DNA of 52,408 nucleotides from Chryseobacterium indologenes (GCA_001013295.1 LAZY01000027.1:1-52408); one strand, 5' to 3'; positions 8,268 to 18,181 are shown, numbered from the stretch's first letter. Translations and numbers: made by a program. The notes: a model not told the origin generated them from the letters alone.

Positions 8268-9305
8268 ATGAAAAAATATTCCCTTCTTTTACTGTTCTTA
8301 TTTTCCTTTCTTCAATCCCAGGAAATAACGGACCAGCAAGAGCTTAAGAAGTGCAGGAAGGAATATTCCAAGAAAATATGCCTCACTGATGAAGATAAAG
8401 ACGGTATTCTCTTTTATCTTGACAAGTGCCCTAAAGAAAGTGGTGATCTGGAAAACGAAGGCTGCCCATGGCCTGATACTGATAATGATGGAATTATTGA
8501 TAAAAACGATGCTTGCCCAGATGTAAAAGGGGATGCTGAAAATAATGGCTGTCCGTGGCCAGATACCGATGGAGACGGCATCCTTGATAAGGATGATGCC
8601 TGCCCCACTATTCCAGGGGTAGCAAGCAGCAATACAAGAGACAATGGATGCCCTGAAAACAATTGTGAAAAATACCTAAAAAAGCAGAATGAAATCTTTG
8701 AAGAATTCAAAGCAAAAAACAATGCAAAGAAGGAAAGATTTACAACATTGAGGAATATCATCTTCAATCACATACCTAAAAAATTTCTGCCAGGGAATAA
8801 CATCATTGTAAGCATTCATGTGAATACCTTCATCAATGATAATATTAAAGATTGCGCTTCCAGATCCTCTCTATTGCATGACAAGCAGCTGTTTCTGGAT
8901 CAGCTTTTCTGGAATGAGGAAACCTTTAAGTACCTTGGTAAAAAGCTGAAAAAAAACATCTTCCCAACTATAGGGTTTGGAAAATATCCTATAGTTCGTG
9001 TATTGCTGGACGATTATGAATCTAAAGGATATTACAGTTTTATGGAAAATTTTTCCAAAGCTCCCGGCATTCGCCAATCTTCTTCGGATCAGGAAATTTA
9101 CTATTATCCAGGAAGTACGCAGAAACCTGAATTTAAACAATTTGAAAGCCTTAGAATAAGACTACTTTTCCCGGAATATGAAAGCAAAAACCAAGCGACT
9201 GTTGAATTCGTAAAAGGAAATGATTTTCAATCTTTCACCTATGAATATAACAATGGGCATTGGAATATAGTGAGCCAGGAAACCCATAATCATTATAACC
9301 GATGA
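8268..9305 (+). CDS. Secreted protein with thrombospondin type 3 calcium-binding repeats
   Basis: A 345-residue protein with an N-terminal signal peptide ([17 protein letters not shown]). Residues 40-130 contain three acidic Asp-rich repeats of the type [15 protein letters not shown], each closed by a Gly-Cys-Pro segment. They match thrombospondin type 3 repeats, which bind Ca2+ through their Asp side chains. In Bacteroidota such repeats often sit between a signal peptide and an OmpA domain, but no OmpA domain is present here. The C-terminal 200 residues are Lys/Phe/Tyr-rich and not recognised. The stop codon overlaps the next gene in ATGA, so the two genes are probably translationally coupled. 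Confidence 0.8.
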   Translation: MKKYSLLLLFLFSFLQSQEITDQQELKKCRKEYSKKICLTDEDKDGILFYLDKCPKESGDLENEGCPWPDTDNDGIIDKNDACPDVKGDAENNGCPWPDTDGDGILDKDDACPTIPGVASSNTRDNGCPENNCEKYLKKQNEIFEEFKAKNNAKKERFTTLRNIIFNHIPKKFLPGNNIIVSIHVNTFINDNIKDCASRSSLLHDKQLFLDQLFWNEETFKYLGKKLKKNIFPTIGFGKYPIVRVLLDDYESKGYYSFMENFSKAPGIRQSSSDQEIYYYPGSTQKPEFKQFESLRIRLLFPEYESKNQATVEFVKGNDFQSFTYEYNNGHWNIVSQETHNHYNR

Positions 9306-10126
9306 GAGCTAGATTTTTGTTATTAGGATTATTTCCCGCATTATTTTGGGCCCAGAAAGAACCCGATTATCTTCAATGTTATTTAAAATCACTTACCACG
9401 GTCTGTAACGGGAACAGCAAAAAGATCATTTCCAAAATCGGCAGTGAAGGAGAAATTACCATATATGGCAGGTTCAGTGATCTTCAAAAAGGATTATCCG
9501 AAAGAGCTTTTGAAAAATATAAAGACAAAATCAGCTTCAGCTGCCCTGAAGATGTGAAATATGATCCCTTAAATAAAATTCATTATTCACAGGAATCCGG
9601 TGATCACAGAAAGTTCTATTTCATTTATGAAGGTGCTCTTTCAAAAATACGATACAAGGGGACTGAAAATAATACAAAACTAAAGGCCATAGATCTTAAT
9701 GCCAACCAAAAATATCTTCAGCTTTTAAGCAAAGAAAATAAGAATGATCCCGAGTATGAAGCTTCATTCTACTATTATAATTCAAATGATCAACTGATAT
9801 ACAGTTTTCATCAACATGGAAATGAATTTGACGAATACGCTTATCTCTACAGGGATTCTTTTTATGGCACAGCACTTTCTGAGGTCTATAAAAATGGAAT
9901 TCTCTTTGAGGAATATTCTTATGCCCGGGAAGAAAATACCTTTGAAAAAAGAATCAAAGAGTATAACATTGAAGAATCCTATCAATTGGATAAAAAAGAT
10001 CAACCCATCTTAAAAAAATCCAGCTACAGCAGTTCTCCTGATCAGTGTAAATGTAAGAACGGATATTCTACAACTATTATTTATTGGGCAGACACTCAAT
10101 GTTCCAGGAATATTATTCTTGAATAA
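9302..10126 (+). CDS. Secreted protein of unknown function
   Basis: A 274-residue product with a signal peptide ([16 protein letters not shown]). Its start overlaps the previous stop by four bases (ATGA). The mature protein is rich in Lys, Tyr, Ser and Asn. It contains repeated Tyr-rich strand-like segments ([40 protein letters not shown]) reminiscent of beta-strand repeat proteins. It ends with two short Cys-containing stretches (DQCKCKNG and ADTQCS). No family is recognised. Co-expression with the thrombospondin-repeat protein suggests a shared surface role. Confidence 0.7.
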   Translation: MRARFLLLGLFPALFWAQKEPDYLQCYLKSLTTVCNGNSKKIISKIGSEGEITIYGRFSDLQKGLSERAFEKYKDKISFSCPEDVKYDPLNKIHYSQESGDHRKFYFIYEGALSKIRYKGTENNTKLKAIDLNANQKYLQLLSKENKNDPEYEASFYYYNSNDQLIYSFHQHGNEFDEYAYLYRDSFYGTALSEVYKNGILFEEYSYAREENTFEKRIKEYNIEESYQLDKKDQPILKKSSYSSSPDQCKCKNGYSTTIIYWADTQCSRNIILE

Positions 10127-10276
10127 AACAATCCGAAAGATCAAAAAAAACGATCCCCTTTTCAATTTGCAGAAGATGAAAAACAAAAGATAAATATTTC
10201 TCTGATAATTCTTATTTAAATTGTTGAAATAAATAAAAGTCTGCTTACTTTTAACCGTTTTTTAAAACCAGATAGT

Positions 10277-11650
10277 ATGCGGTATCCATCTTATATTTTA
10301 GCCTTAGGATGTTTGATTTTTATGCTAACCCCTGTAAAAGCCCAGAGTCAAACGAGTATCAACAATCCGGAAAAGAAAAAACAGGAAATAGACCATATTA
10401 TAAAAGCGTATGAAGCTATTCATAAATTTAATGGAACAGCTCTAATCCATTATCAGAATACAACCATTTTCGAAAGATCTTACGGCTGGCAAAATGTGGA
10501 AAAAAAGATCCTCAATCAAAATAAAAATGTTTATCAGATTGCCTCTTTAACCAAATCTTTTACAGCCCTGGTGATTGTAAAACTAAATGAAGAGGGAGAA
10601 CTTTCCGTTAAAGACCCCATCTCAAAGTTCATTACCGATTATCCGAGGGGAAATGAAATTACCATCGAACATCTTCTTACCCACACTTCAGGAATTTATG
10701 AAGCCTTACAAAATAAAGAGTACTTTCGTCTGCTTCATACCGGAAAAATCATTACCAAAAATGAACAGCTTTCTTTTTTTAAAAACGAACCTCTGGCTTT
10801 TGAACCCGGCACTCAGTTCTCTTATACCAATTCGGGATATATTTTGTTGGGAATGATCATTGAAAAAGTAACAGGCCTTTCCTATGAAGATGCGGTAAGA
10901 AAAATCATCCTGAATCCTCTGAAAATGGCTCATACCGGCTTTGATTACCTTGCACTAAAGAGTCCGTACAAGACAGTTCCTTATTCTTATATTTCAAAAA
11001 CCAAACAGGAAAAAACAGAAATTTGGAATCCTACCTTTACAGGACCTGCAGGACAGATCTACAGTACTGCTGAAGATCTGTACAAATACTATGAAGGTTT
11101 GAGAGACTATAAAATTGTCTCCAAAGAAGCATTCAAAAAAGCGACAACACCTTATCTGAGCGGCTATGGCTACGGCTGGTTCATTGATGATCTATATGGA
11201 AAAAAACTGATCAATCATGGCGGAAATATTGAGGGGTCTACAAGTTATTTTGCCATGCTTCCTGATGACGATCTCTGCATTATCCTCCTCAACAATATCA
11301 CAAGTAAAAAATTGGAAAAGGCAGGAAATACTATTTTGGCAGCTATTCTAGGGCAATCCTACACTCTTCCACAGCCTCCGAAAGAAATAACTCTGAGTAC
11401 GGAGACTCTCAAAAAATATGTTGGGAATTACGAGCTCTCAGATAATAATGTCCTCCATATTCTCTACGAAAACGGTCAGCTTTATATTCAAAACAATAAT
11501 GATCCTAAAATAAGAATGCTTGCTGAAAAAGAAGATGCATTTTACTTACAGGATGATGACACCGAAATTTCTTTCATTTTCAAAAAGGGAGAAAAAGACG
11601 TTATCATGATCAGAAAAGGACTTTCCTCAAAAACAGCAGAACGGCTTTAA
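10277..11650 (+). CDS. Serine hydrolase, beta-lactamase class C / PBP-like
   Basis: A 457-residue exported hydrolase of the AmpC/esterase EstB/D-aminopeptidase superfamily. A signal peptide (residues 1-23, ending VKAQ) is followed by the catalytic domain. The SxxK motif is in IASLTKSFTALV (nucleophile Ser near 91). The YxN motif is FSYTNSGYILLG. The third motif is NHGGNIEG, the HxG variant common in this family. The last 90 residues form a beta-rich C-terminal domain (LKKYVGNYELSDN), as in Bacteroidota peptide hydrolases of this type. The substrate cannot be predicted. The next gene, also a hydrolase, starts 38 bases downstream. Confidence 0.9.
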   Translation: MRYPSYILALGCLIFMLTPVKAQSQTSINNPEKKKQEIDHIIKAYEAIHKFNGTALIHYQNTTIFERSYGWQNVEKKILNQNKNVYQIASLTKSFTALVIVKLNEEGELSVKDPISKFITDYPRGNEITIEHLLTHTSGIYEALQNKEYFRLLHTGKIITKNEQLSFFKNEPLAFEPGTQFSYTNSGYILLGMIIEKVTGLSYEDAVRKIILNPLKMAHTGFDYLALKSPYKTVPYSYISKTKQEKTEIWNPTFTGPAGQIYSTAEDLYKYYEGLRDYKIVSKEAFKKATTPYLSGYGYGWFIDDLYGKKLINHGGNIEGSTSYFAMLPDDDLCIILLNNITSKKLEKAGNTILAAILGQSYTLPQPPKEITLSTETLKKYVGNYELSDNNVLHILYENGQLYIQNNNDPKIRMLAEKEDAFYLQDDDTEISFIFKKGEKDVIMIRKGLSSKTAERL

Positions 11651-11688
11651 GTATTGCAATGAGTCGATTTTTTCCGTAAATTTAATCT

Positions 11689-12576
11689 ATGAAAAAGCTC
11701 ATTCTGAGGTATCATTTTTTCGTTATGGGATGTATTAGTTTCCTGCTGCAATCCTGTAATACGAGATTCAGGGTTTGGGTAGGGCCAGATGGCCAGCAGA
11801 AAATCTATAATCTGAAATATGGAGAACACAAAAGGCAGAAAATGGATATTTTTCTTCCAAAAGATTATGCTTTAGATTCTCCCGTTGTGTTAATTGTCCA
11901 TGGAGGAGCCTGGACTATGGGAAGAAAGGAACATATGATCCAGCTTCAGAAAATGCTTTTCAAAAATAAGATTCCCAGCATCAATATGAATTACCGGCTG
12001 GTCTCCACACGGAAAAAAATCACTTACAAACAACAGTTGGAGGATATAGGCTCTGTCATTGACAAATTCAATTCTTTATCAGAAAAAGCAGAACTGCAAC
12101 CCAACAATTACATTATTCTGGGAGAGAGTGCCGGCGGACATCTTGCCTTGCTTTACGGATACCAGCATCCTGATCAGATCAAAAAAATCATTTCTTTAAG
12201 CGGACCTACCGACTTTTACAGCCCGGAATACCTTAATTCTTTTTATTCCAAATACACCTCTCCTACTTTTCAGAAAGTTGTAGGGAGCCAGTTTAACCGG
12301 AAAAGTATTTCTGAAGCCTTTAAAGAAGCCAGCCCGATCGCCAATATCACGAATGTTCCAACATTACTATTTCAGGGGAACAATGACTTTCTGGTGAATC
12401 AGCATCAGGGATTAGCGATGGATTCGGCTCTAACTCATATGAATGTTCCGCATAAATTTATTTTTATGAAAAGAACAGGTCATGTACCGAGATTTTTCAG
12501 TAAAAAGAAAAGAGACAGCATTATTTATCCTAATATTCTGAATTGGGTTAGAAATGAGTCTACTTCGAAGTTGTGA
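11689..12576 (+). CDS. Alpha/beta hydrolase (carboxylesterase-like) lipoprotein
   Basis: A 295-residue predicted lipoprotein with lipobox FLLQSCNT. The fold is marked by the oxyanion motif VHGGAWTMG, the nucleophile elbow GESAGGHLALLYG, an acid residue in FQGNNDFLV and a catalytic His in RTGHVPRFF. It therefore has a complete Ser-Asp-His triad of the BD-FAE/acetyl-esterase type. Known relatives act on short-chain esters or on acetyl groups of polysaccharides; the true substrate is unknown. It likely shares a transcript with the upstream serine hydrolase. Confidence 0.88.
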   Translation: MKKLILRYHFFVMGCISFLLQSCNTRFRVWVGPDGQQKIYNLKYGEHKRQKMDIFLPKDYALDSPVVLIVHGGAWTMGRKEHMIQLQKMLFKNKIPSINMNYRLVSTRKKITYKQQLEDIGSVIDKFNSLSEKAELQPNNYIILGESAGGHLALLYGYQHPDQIKKIISLSGPTDFYSPEYLNSFYSKYTSPTFQKVVGSQFNRKSISEAFKEASPIANITNVPTLLFQGNNDFLVNQHQGLAMDSALTHMNVPHKFIFMKRTGHVPRFFSKKKRDSIIYPNILNWVRNESTSKL

Positions 12577-12584
12577 TATTGTCT

Positions 12585-12796
12585 ATTTTTTTTGCCACGA
12601 ATGCACTAATAAATTCTGAACGTGTTTGTTATAAGCGTATATTATATATGATTTTTGTATAAATCTATAGGTGATAAATAAGCATTCAATTTTATTGAAG
12701 ATAAAATCCTGGCGCCTTACACAGGTACGAAAAGGAAAACCTTAGCGCCATTGCGTTTTCCAACAAATAAAATTCGTGTATTAGTGGCAAAAAAAA
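12585..12796. repeat. Dispersed intergenic repeat with imperfect terminal inverted repeats
   Basis: The left edge TTTTTTTGCCAC (continuing GAATGCACTAAT) is mirrored at the right edge by the reverse complement TTTTTTTGCCAC (continuing TAATACACGAAT). The left 50 bases also resemble the reverse complement of 20217-20270 at roughly 80 percent, including GTTTGTTATAA. No reading frame is present inside. It fills the convergent gap between the esterase and DedA. Confidence 0.6.
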
Positions 12797-12819
12797 GCAG
12801 CCTCATACGAGACCGCTTT
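12794..12819 (-). terminator. Terminator of the DedA gene
   Basis: AAAGCAGCCTC and GAGACCGCTTT pair with two mismatches around ATAC. Read on the minus strand, the hairpin is followed by eight T residues. Confidence 0.7.
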
Positions 12820-12841
12820 CTATATTTTGAGTTTAAATTTC

Positions 12842-13537
12842 CTATTCAAAGTCCTTATTCTCATATTTAGAAAAATCTTCTTTTTTTCCAAACATAAACT
12901 TAATGATCACCGGAAGTGTGGTCACAAGAACAATCACAATAATGATATATTCCAGTTTTTCTTTTAAGTTGATCCCAAACTGCTCCATAAATAATTTGTC
13001 CAGATAGTGTCCGGCAAAGATCAGAATGAAAGACCAAAGAACAGCTCCGATAATATTATCTCTTAAGAATTCTTTTTTATCCATTTTTACGATCCCTGCA
13101 ACAATTGGAGTAAAGGTTCTCACTACAGGTAAGAATCTCGCCATGATAATAGCCAGTGCCCCATGTTTTTCAAAAAAGTCATGAGCCTGATAAAGGTATT
13201 TCTTTTTGAAAAGCATTGAATCTGGTCTTTTATACAAAGCCGGACCCGCTTTTCTACCAAAATAATATCCTACTTCATTTCCTACAATTGCGGCAAGTGC
13301 TACTCCAGACGCTAAAAGCGTCGTATCCAGGAAATCGCTTCCTGTGGAGCCAAAAGTCTCTTTGATGATTTCAACGGCATAAATTCCTGAAACAAACAAT
13401 AATGAATCTCCGGGTAGGAAAAATCCTACAAAAAGACCTGTTTCAGCAAACACAATAAACAAAATAAGCCAAAACCCGCCCATTTTGATATAAAATTCCG
13501 GGTTTAATAAATCCTTCCAGCTATTGAAATCTTCCAT
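12842..13537 (-). CDS. DedA family (SNARE-associated/VTT) inner-membrane protein
   Basis: A 231-residue polytopic protein of the DedA family, whose members affect membrane lipid recycling and proton homeostasis. Recognisable features are FAETGLFVGFFLPGDSLLF near residue 30, GNEVGYYFGRKAGPALY, and the family signature FFEKHGALAIIMARFLPVVRTFTPIVAGI with its conserved Arg and Pro residues. About five hydrophobic spans are visible. The C-terminal tail is charged (FGKKEDFSKYENKDFE). It lies downstream of prfB on the same strand with an 85-base gap. Confidence 0.93.
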   Translation of the reverse strand: MEDFNSWKDLLNPEFYIKMGGFWLILFIVFAETGLFVGFFLPGDSLLFVSGIYAVEIIKETFGSTGSDFLDTTLLASGVALAAIVGNEVGYYFGRKAGPALYKRPDSMLFKKKYLYQAHDFFEKHGALAIIMARFLPVVRTFTPIVAGIVKMDKKEFLRDNIIGAVLWSFILIFAGHYLDKLFMEQFGINLKEKLEYIIIVIVLVTTLPVIIKFMFGKKEDFSKYENKDFE

Positions 13538-13622
13538 ATATATCGATGAACAACAAAAATAAGTCTAAAATGTCTGAAACAAAAATTAATTATAAGATTT
13601 TAACTAAAATTCATGTGATATT

Positions 13623-14735
13623 TTACAGATCCATATCATCATCGGAAACTGCGGTCCCATCGGCCATCAGAAAAGCTTTGAGAAACGGAGTGATATTTCC
13701 GTTCATCACCGCATCCACATCTGACGTCTCATGACCTGAGCGTACATCTTTCACCAATTTATAAGGGTGCATCACGTAGTTTCTGATCTGGCTTCCCCAC
13801 TCGATCTTCATTTTGTTGGCTTCAATTTCGTTTCTGGCCTTCATACGTTCTTCCAATTCCATTTCGTATAGTCTGGAACGAAGAAGCTGCATGGCTTTCT
13901 CTTTATTCTGAAGCTGGGAACGGGATTCTGAGTTTTCAATGATAATTCCGGTAGGTGCGTGGCGAAGACGTACTGCAGTTTCTACCTTGTTGACGTTCTG
14001 ACCTCCTGCTCCTGAAGCTCTCATGGTTTCAAAAGAGATGTCGGCAGGGTTGATGTTGATCTCAATAGTATCGTCTACCAAAGGATAAACATATACGGAA
14101 ACAAAACTTGTATGACGTTTCGCATTACTGTCAAAAGGGGAAATTCTTACCAAACGGTGTACTCCATTTTCACCTCTTAAATATCCAAAGGCAAATTCAC
14201 CTTCTATTTCAAGGGTAACGGTTTTCACTCCGGCTACATCTCCTTCCTGGAAGTTCAGCTCACGGATCTTGTACCCTTGCTTTTCTGCCCACATCGTGTA
14301 CATTCTCATCAGCATAGAAGCCCAGTCACAACTTTCTGTACCACCGGCACCGGCAGTAATCTGAAGAACGGCAGACAATTCGTCCCCTTCATTAGAAAGC
14401 ATATTTTTGAATTCCAGGTCTTCAATTTTTTCTACCAATTGTGGGAAAGTTTCATCCAGTTCTTTTTCAGAATCAGGATCTTCTTTGGCAAAATCAGCCA
14501 GAACCTGCATATCTTCAAACTGGGTCTGGATTTCATCATAACTTTCTACCCATTTTTTCTTGGAACGAAGCTGCTTCAGAAAAGCTTCTGCAATTTTAGG
14601 ACTGTCCCAAAACTCAGGAGCTGCTGTTTTTTCATCGTCGTTGGCAATTTCTATCTTCTTTTTATCAATCTGAAGGTATCTGTGTAAATCTTCAATTCTG
14701 GATTGAACTTCTTTTATCTGGTCGTTGTTGATCAC
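13623..14735 (-). CDS. prfB: Peptide chain release factor 2
   Basis: Releases completed proteins at UGA and UAA codons. The 370-residue product carries the codon-recognition tripeptide Ser-Pro-Phe (199-201), which is specific for RF2, and the catalytic GGQ (244-246 in [10 protein letters not shown]). The start is a GTG at 14735 (GTGATCAACAAC), and no in-frame ATG precedes the conserved N-terminal helix. The programmed +1 frameshift present in many prfB genes is absent. At the equivalent place ([10 protein letters not shown]) the codons are CTT CAG, with no in-frame TGA, and the whole protein lies in one frame. Confidence 0.96.
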   Translation of the reverse strand: MINNDQIKEVQSRIEDLHRYLQIDKKKIEIANDDEKTAAPEFWDSPKIAEAFLKQLRSKKKWVESYDEIQTQFEDMQVLADFAKEDPDSEKELDETFPQLVEKIEDLEFKNMLSNEGDELSAVLQITAGAGGTESCDWASMLMRMYTMWAEKQGYKIRELNFQEGDVAGVKTVTLEIEGEFAFGYLRGENGVHRLVRISPFDSNAKRHTSFVSVYVYPLVDDTIEININPADISFETMRASGAGGQNVNKVETAVRLRHAPTGIIIENSESRSQLQNKEKAMQLLRSRLYEMELEERMKARNEIEANKMKIEWGSQIRNYVMHPYKLVKDVRSGHETSDVDAVMNGNITPFLKAFLMADGTAVSDDDMDL

Positions 14736-14940
14736 GATTTTTTCTTTTTTACAAAAATAAGGAATTCTTTTAGAGTGCAGAATTCAAAGTTAAAAGTTGA
14801 GGGTCTATACTGAAAGTATTTTTAAGGAATTAGGATTTGAAATTTAAATCTAAAAAGAAAAGCGAATTGTATATCACTTACAGGCTTTATCATTCTGAAT
14901 TCTATTCACAAGAACCTGTCGCAAAATGATTAACAGATCA

Positions 14941-15432
14941 CTATTCATTTATAATTCTTGCTTCAAAACTTTTTCTCAGAAATTCTTTTGATTTTTTACT
15001 TTCACTTTTGAAGCCCACCATTGTTAAAATGTACACAAACAGCAGCATCAGTAAGGGGATCAATAACATCACTGATACTTCACGATCTTGTACCGCCTTT
15101 GTACACATCCCCACAAAGAACATGATGGCAAACGAGCACCAGAAGATTAAAAAAACCAATACAAATACATGAAGTTTCATGGTAATATCAATCTGGGTTC
15201 CGGCATTGCTTGTATCTATTGTCCCTTTTATTTGAGGAAGAAATGAATTCCTGTAATTGATGATCCGACTGATCTCAAAACTGTCTGGATTCACAGCCCC
15301 TTCATATTCTTTGCTATACTTCTTCCCAAAACCAAATTTTTTAGGTTCAACAAATTCATTAAGTTTTTCTATCACTTCTTTGCCAGTCTGGTCTGTTGTG
15401 TAAGTAATACGTTCAAAAGGTAGATATTTCAT
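14941..15432 (-). CDS. Small membrane protein of unknown function
   Basis: A 163-residue protein with a soluble N-terminal region (residues 1-85) and two strong membrane spans, FVLVFLIFWCSFAIMFFVG and VMLLIPLLMLLFVYILTMVG. A basic tail (FKSESKKSKEFLRKSFEARI) follows. No family is recognised. It starts 12 bases after the FAD oxidoreductase stop codon on the same strand, so the two are probably co-transcribed. The 205 bases between it and prfB hold nothing recognisable. Confidence 0.7.
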   Translation of the reverse strand: MKYLPFERITYTTDQTGKEVIEKLNEFVEPKKFGFGKKYSKEYEGAVNPDSFEISRIINYRNSFLPQIKGTIDTSNAGTQIDITMKLHVFVLVFLIFWCSFAIMFFVGMCTKAVQDREVSVMLLIPLLMLLFVYILTMVGFKSESKKSKEFLRKSFEARIINE

Positions 15433-15444
15433 GGTGTAATAATA

Positions 15445-16551
15445 TTATATAAGTTCTGCTATATTTTCGCCCATCACAGGAGCTAGAGCCATTCCCATTC
15501 CGGAAAGCCTTACGGCGCAGAACTGTCTTTCAGAAAGTTGCTTTACAATAGGTGTTTTTTCTGCCCCCATTGCCATAATTCCTGACCAGCGTAAAGCAAT
15601 TTTAACATTGTGATCAGGTAAAATAACTTCTTTTAAAAAATCTTCTAAATGGCCCTGCAGGAATGCTGTTGTTTCAAACGCTGTTGTTTCTTCAGTTTTA
15701 AAATCCTGATTTCTTCCGCCTCCTAGCAGCACCCGATTTCCCAGATTTCGAAAGTAATAAAATCCTTCGTCATAATGAAATGTTCCGTTAAGTTTCAACC
15801 CTTCTATAGGTTCTGTCAGTAAAATCTGTCCACGGGCAGGAATAATATTTTCGTTTTTCAGAAATTTTGAGCTGAACGCATTGGTGCAATATATCACCTT
15901 ATCCGCTTTTATAGAAGTAGTTCCTGAAAGATAGACCTCAGCTTCATGAGGGGTTTCGTCAATATTTTCAACTTCTGTTCCCAATAAAAATTCAACTTTC
16001 AGGTCATAACATTTCTCCAGCAGTTTCTGCAGCAACTTTCCCGAATGCAGACTTCCCTCACAAGGATTTTCGATCAGAAACGGAGATCTTCCCAGACCGA
16101 ATTCTTCTATTTTATGTTGTTTTAAAGTATAGGTTTCTTCAAGTCCTGTGATGCGTTTCAGTTTTTCGTTGACTTCTTTGATATGCTTCAAAGGTTCATC
16201 ATTATTCAAAATTTCATAGCCTCCGTTGAGTTCAAAGTCTATTTCATCACTTTTAAAATACCGTCTGATTTTCTGAAGTCCCTCAAATCTCATTGTAACA
16301 AGGTCCAACGTCTTTTCCCAGCCCATTTTCTGAGCGTCAGCAATCACCTCCGTGAAACTTCCAAAACAGGCAAAACCTGCATTTCTTGTGGAAGCACCCA
16401 ATGGAACAGCATTTCGCTCTATAATCAGAACAGATTTTTCAGGATGTTTTTCCTTAATGGCAATAGCTGTCCAGAGTCCGGAAAATCCGGAACCAATAAT
16501 GACAATTTCTCTTTTTCTGTAGAAGGTTTCCAGTTCCCAGATGCTGTTCAT
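15445..16551 (-). CDS. FAD-dependent oxidoreductase, DAO (glycine/D-amino acid oxidase) family
   Basis: A flavoprotein of about 368 residues. The dinucleotide-binding motif IVIIGSGFSGLWTAIAI sits about 17 residues from the chosen start, followed by an acidic strand end (VLIIERNA) and GASTRNAGFACFGS, typical of the DAO fold. The C-terminus has LRWSGIMAMGAEKTPIV and LSGMGMALAPVMGENIAELI, the second FAD-contacting segment. I chose the ATG at 16551 (MNSIWELETF). An upstream extension to 16665 adds only a His/Tyr-rich stretch unlike the family. The substrate, probably an amine or D-amino acid, is not predictable. Confidence 0.88.
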   Translation of the reverse strand: MNSIWELETFYRKREIVIIGSGFSGLWTAIAIKEKHPEKSVLIIERNAVPLGASTRNAGFACFGSFTEVIADAQKMGWEKTLDLVTMRFEGLQKIRRYFKSDEIDFELNGGYEILNNDEPLKHIKEVNEKLKRITGLEETYTLKQHKIEEFGLGRSPFLIENPCEGSLHSGKLLQKLLEKCYDLKVEFLLGTEVENIDETPHEAEVYLSGTTSIKADKVIYCTNAFSSKFLKNENIIPARGQILLTEPIEGLKLNGTFHYDEGFYYFRNLGNRVLLGGGRNQDFKTEETTAFETTAFLQGHLEDFLKEVILPDHNVKIALRWSGIMAMGAEKTPIVKQLSERQFCAVRLSGMGMALAPVMGENIAELI

Positions 16552-16715
16552 GCGTGATAGGTAATTAGTAATGAGTAATTGGTGATAGTGGTGAGCATAA
16601 AATAATAGATGATAGACAAAAAGATAATGGACATGAGGTACGGGAAATACTTTGTAGAGCTTCAATTTCTAAATTTGAAACCATTGGAATGCACATCCCG
16701 AAAATCGTATTCACT

Positions 16716-18065
16716 TTAGTCTTCTTTCTCCCCATTGTGATGAAAACCAATCGCACGTCTCGGTTCTTCAACTACTTTATAGGTTTCAAGCTCATTTCTC
16801 AATGCCTGGATTCTGAATCTGAATTCATCGAGATTATTGATAATAACGTCAGCAAGGAATCTGGCAACCTGATCAAGATATTCTTCAGTCAGCTTTCCGG
16901 CAGCATCCCTTAATGCTCCATCCAAAAGTTTCTGATCTATTTTCAGCTTTTCATTTCTGGTTCTTTGGTAAAGATTTTTGATTCGTTTCTTCAAACTTTG
17001 CGTAAAATCGATCAGCATCGTATTGCTGAAAGCTTTCATTTTGGAAGCCACTTCATGCCAGAAAGGAACTTTGTCGGCTTTATTATTTTTAAGGATTTTG
17101 TACAATAAAGAATCTTCTTCAAGCCCTTTTGTCATCGCATATAAAATAATTTCCGAACGTTCTGCTGCATTGGGTGGAAAGATAGGGATCATCACATCAA
17201 ATCTTCCGGGAGCAAGAATCTCCTCGTCAATTTCTGAAACAGAATTGGCTGAGCCTACCATTAATACACCTTCTTTTTCAAATTTAGCGATATAATGAAG
17301 AATAAGTTCCTGAGCTTCAAGATTACAGGAAGTAATATCAGTTTCTGCCGTTCTCTGTCTCATAATTTCATCAAAATCATCGAGGAAAAGCAGCATTTTA
17401 TTTTCTTTCATCATCTTGAGCAGGAAATCACTGAAATTGATCTCATTTCCGTCAATGAGTGAAGTTCCGAGATAATGTTTTTTAACCTCTTTAAACTGAT
17501 AGCCGATGATCTCTGCGATCTTATTAGCCCAAAATATCTTCCCACTTCCCGGCGGTCCGTAAAGAATAATCCCTGCAGGCTTATTAATACCCCAATCCTT
17601 GATCTGCTGAGGATTCAGAAAGGGTTCTAATACAGCGGAAGTATAGAAAAACAGATCTCTGTATCCTATAAAGTCTCTTTGCTGCAGGCTGGTCTTATGC
17701 CCAAAATAGTTATAGACAAATTTGTAGTTCCCTCCCAGTTTGTTATCGATCCCGTAACTTGAAATGGAGGATTTGAAGAACCCATTATCAAAAATATTAA
17801 GATCGTTGTCTTTAATGGCTTTTTCAACTTTATCTTTAGGCTGGTTGATCACTTCTGCGATCTGCTCCAGGGTTTTATTTTTATCCAGGTCTTTTTCATA
17901 GAGCCTTAAAAAATCTACATTTTCGCGGGCAAATTTTTCAAAATCCTCTTTTACTTCAAAATTGGTACTGATACAGTCTACCAGTTCAAGATCAAAATCC
18001 TGTATAAACTGTTTGATCGCTTCTGCAGAAACATTCAGTTCTTCTGCCAGTTCAATTAACTTCAT
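16716..18065 (-). CDS. AAA+ ATPase with IF2-N-like N-terminus and altered Walker motifs
   Basis: A 449-residue protein. Residues 1-45 (KLIELAEELNVSAEAIKQFI) resemble the small helical IF2-N domain, and a second short helical repeat follows (TLEQIAEVINQPKDKVEKAI, about 65-85). The AAA+ domain starts near 120. Its Walker A is GPPGSGKI (170-177), with Ile where Thr or Ser normally contacts Mg2+. Walker B is LLFLDDFDE (225-233), with Asp230 replacing the catalytic Glu. Sensor 1 Asn274 (GSAN) and the GRFD Arg (288) are kept. The helical lid runs to the end. The core resembles FtsH/ClpX-type AAA proteins but has no protease domain. The partner is unknown. Confidence 0.85.
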   Translation of the reverse strand: MKLIELAEELNVSAEAIKQFIQDFDLELVDCISTNFEVKEDFEKFARENVDFLRLYEKDLDKNKTLEQIAEVINQPKDKVEKAIKDNDLNIFDNGFFKSSISSYGIDNKLGGNYKFVYNYFGHKTSLQQRDFIGYRDLFFYTSAVLEPFLNPQQIKDWGINKPAGIILYGPPGSGKIFWANKIAEIIGYQFKEVKKHYLGTSLIDGNEINFSDFLLKMMKENKMLLFLDDFDEIMRQRTAETDITSCNLEAQELILHYIAKFEKEGVLMVGSANSVSEIDEEILAPGRFDVMIPIFPPNAAERSEIILYAMTKGLEEDSLLYKILKNNKADKVPFWHEVASKMKAFSNTMLIDFTQSLKKRIKNLYQRTRNEKLKIDQKLLDGALRDAAGKLTEEYLDQVARFLADVIINNLDEFRFRIQALRNELETYKVVEEPRRAIGFHHNGEKED

Positions 18066-18181
18066 AACTTTTCATTAATTCTATCAAATTTAATGCATTT
18101 ACCATTAAATTTAAATTGATTTATGATAATTCTGTAACATTTCTTAATTTACATAGACTACTACTATGTAAAACAAATTAC

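Noticed and set aside
16552..16665. Upstream extension of the FAD oxidoreductase
   Set aside because: The extra 38 residues are His/Tyr-rich and unrelated to the fold. The ATG at 16551 places the FAD motif at the usual distance.
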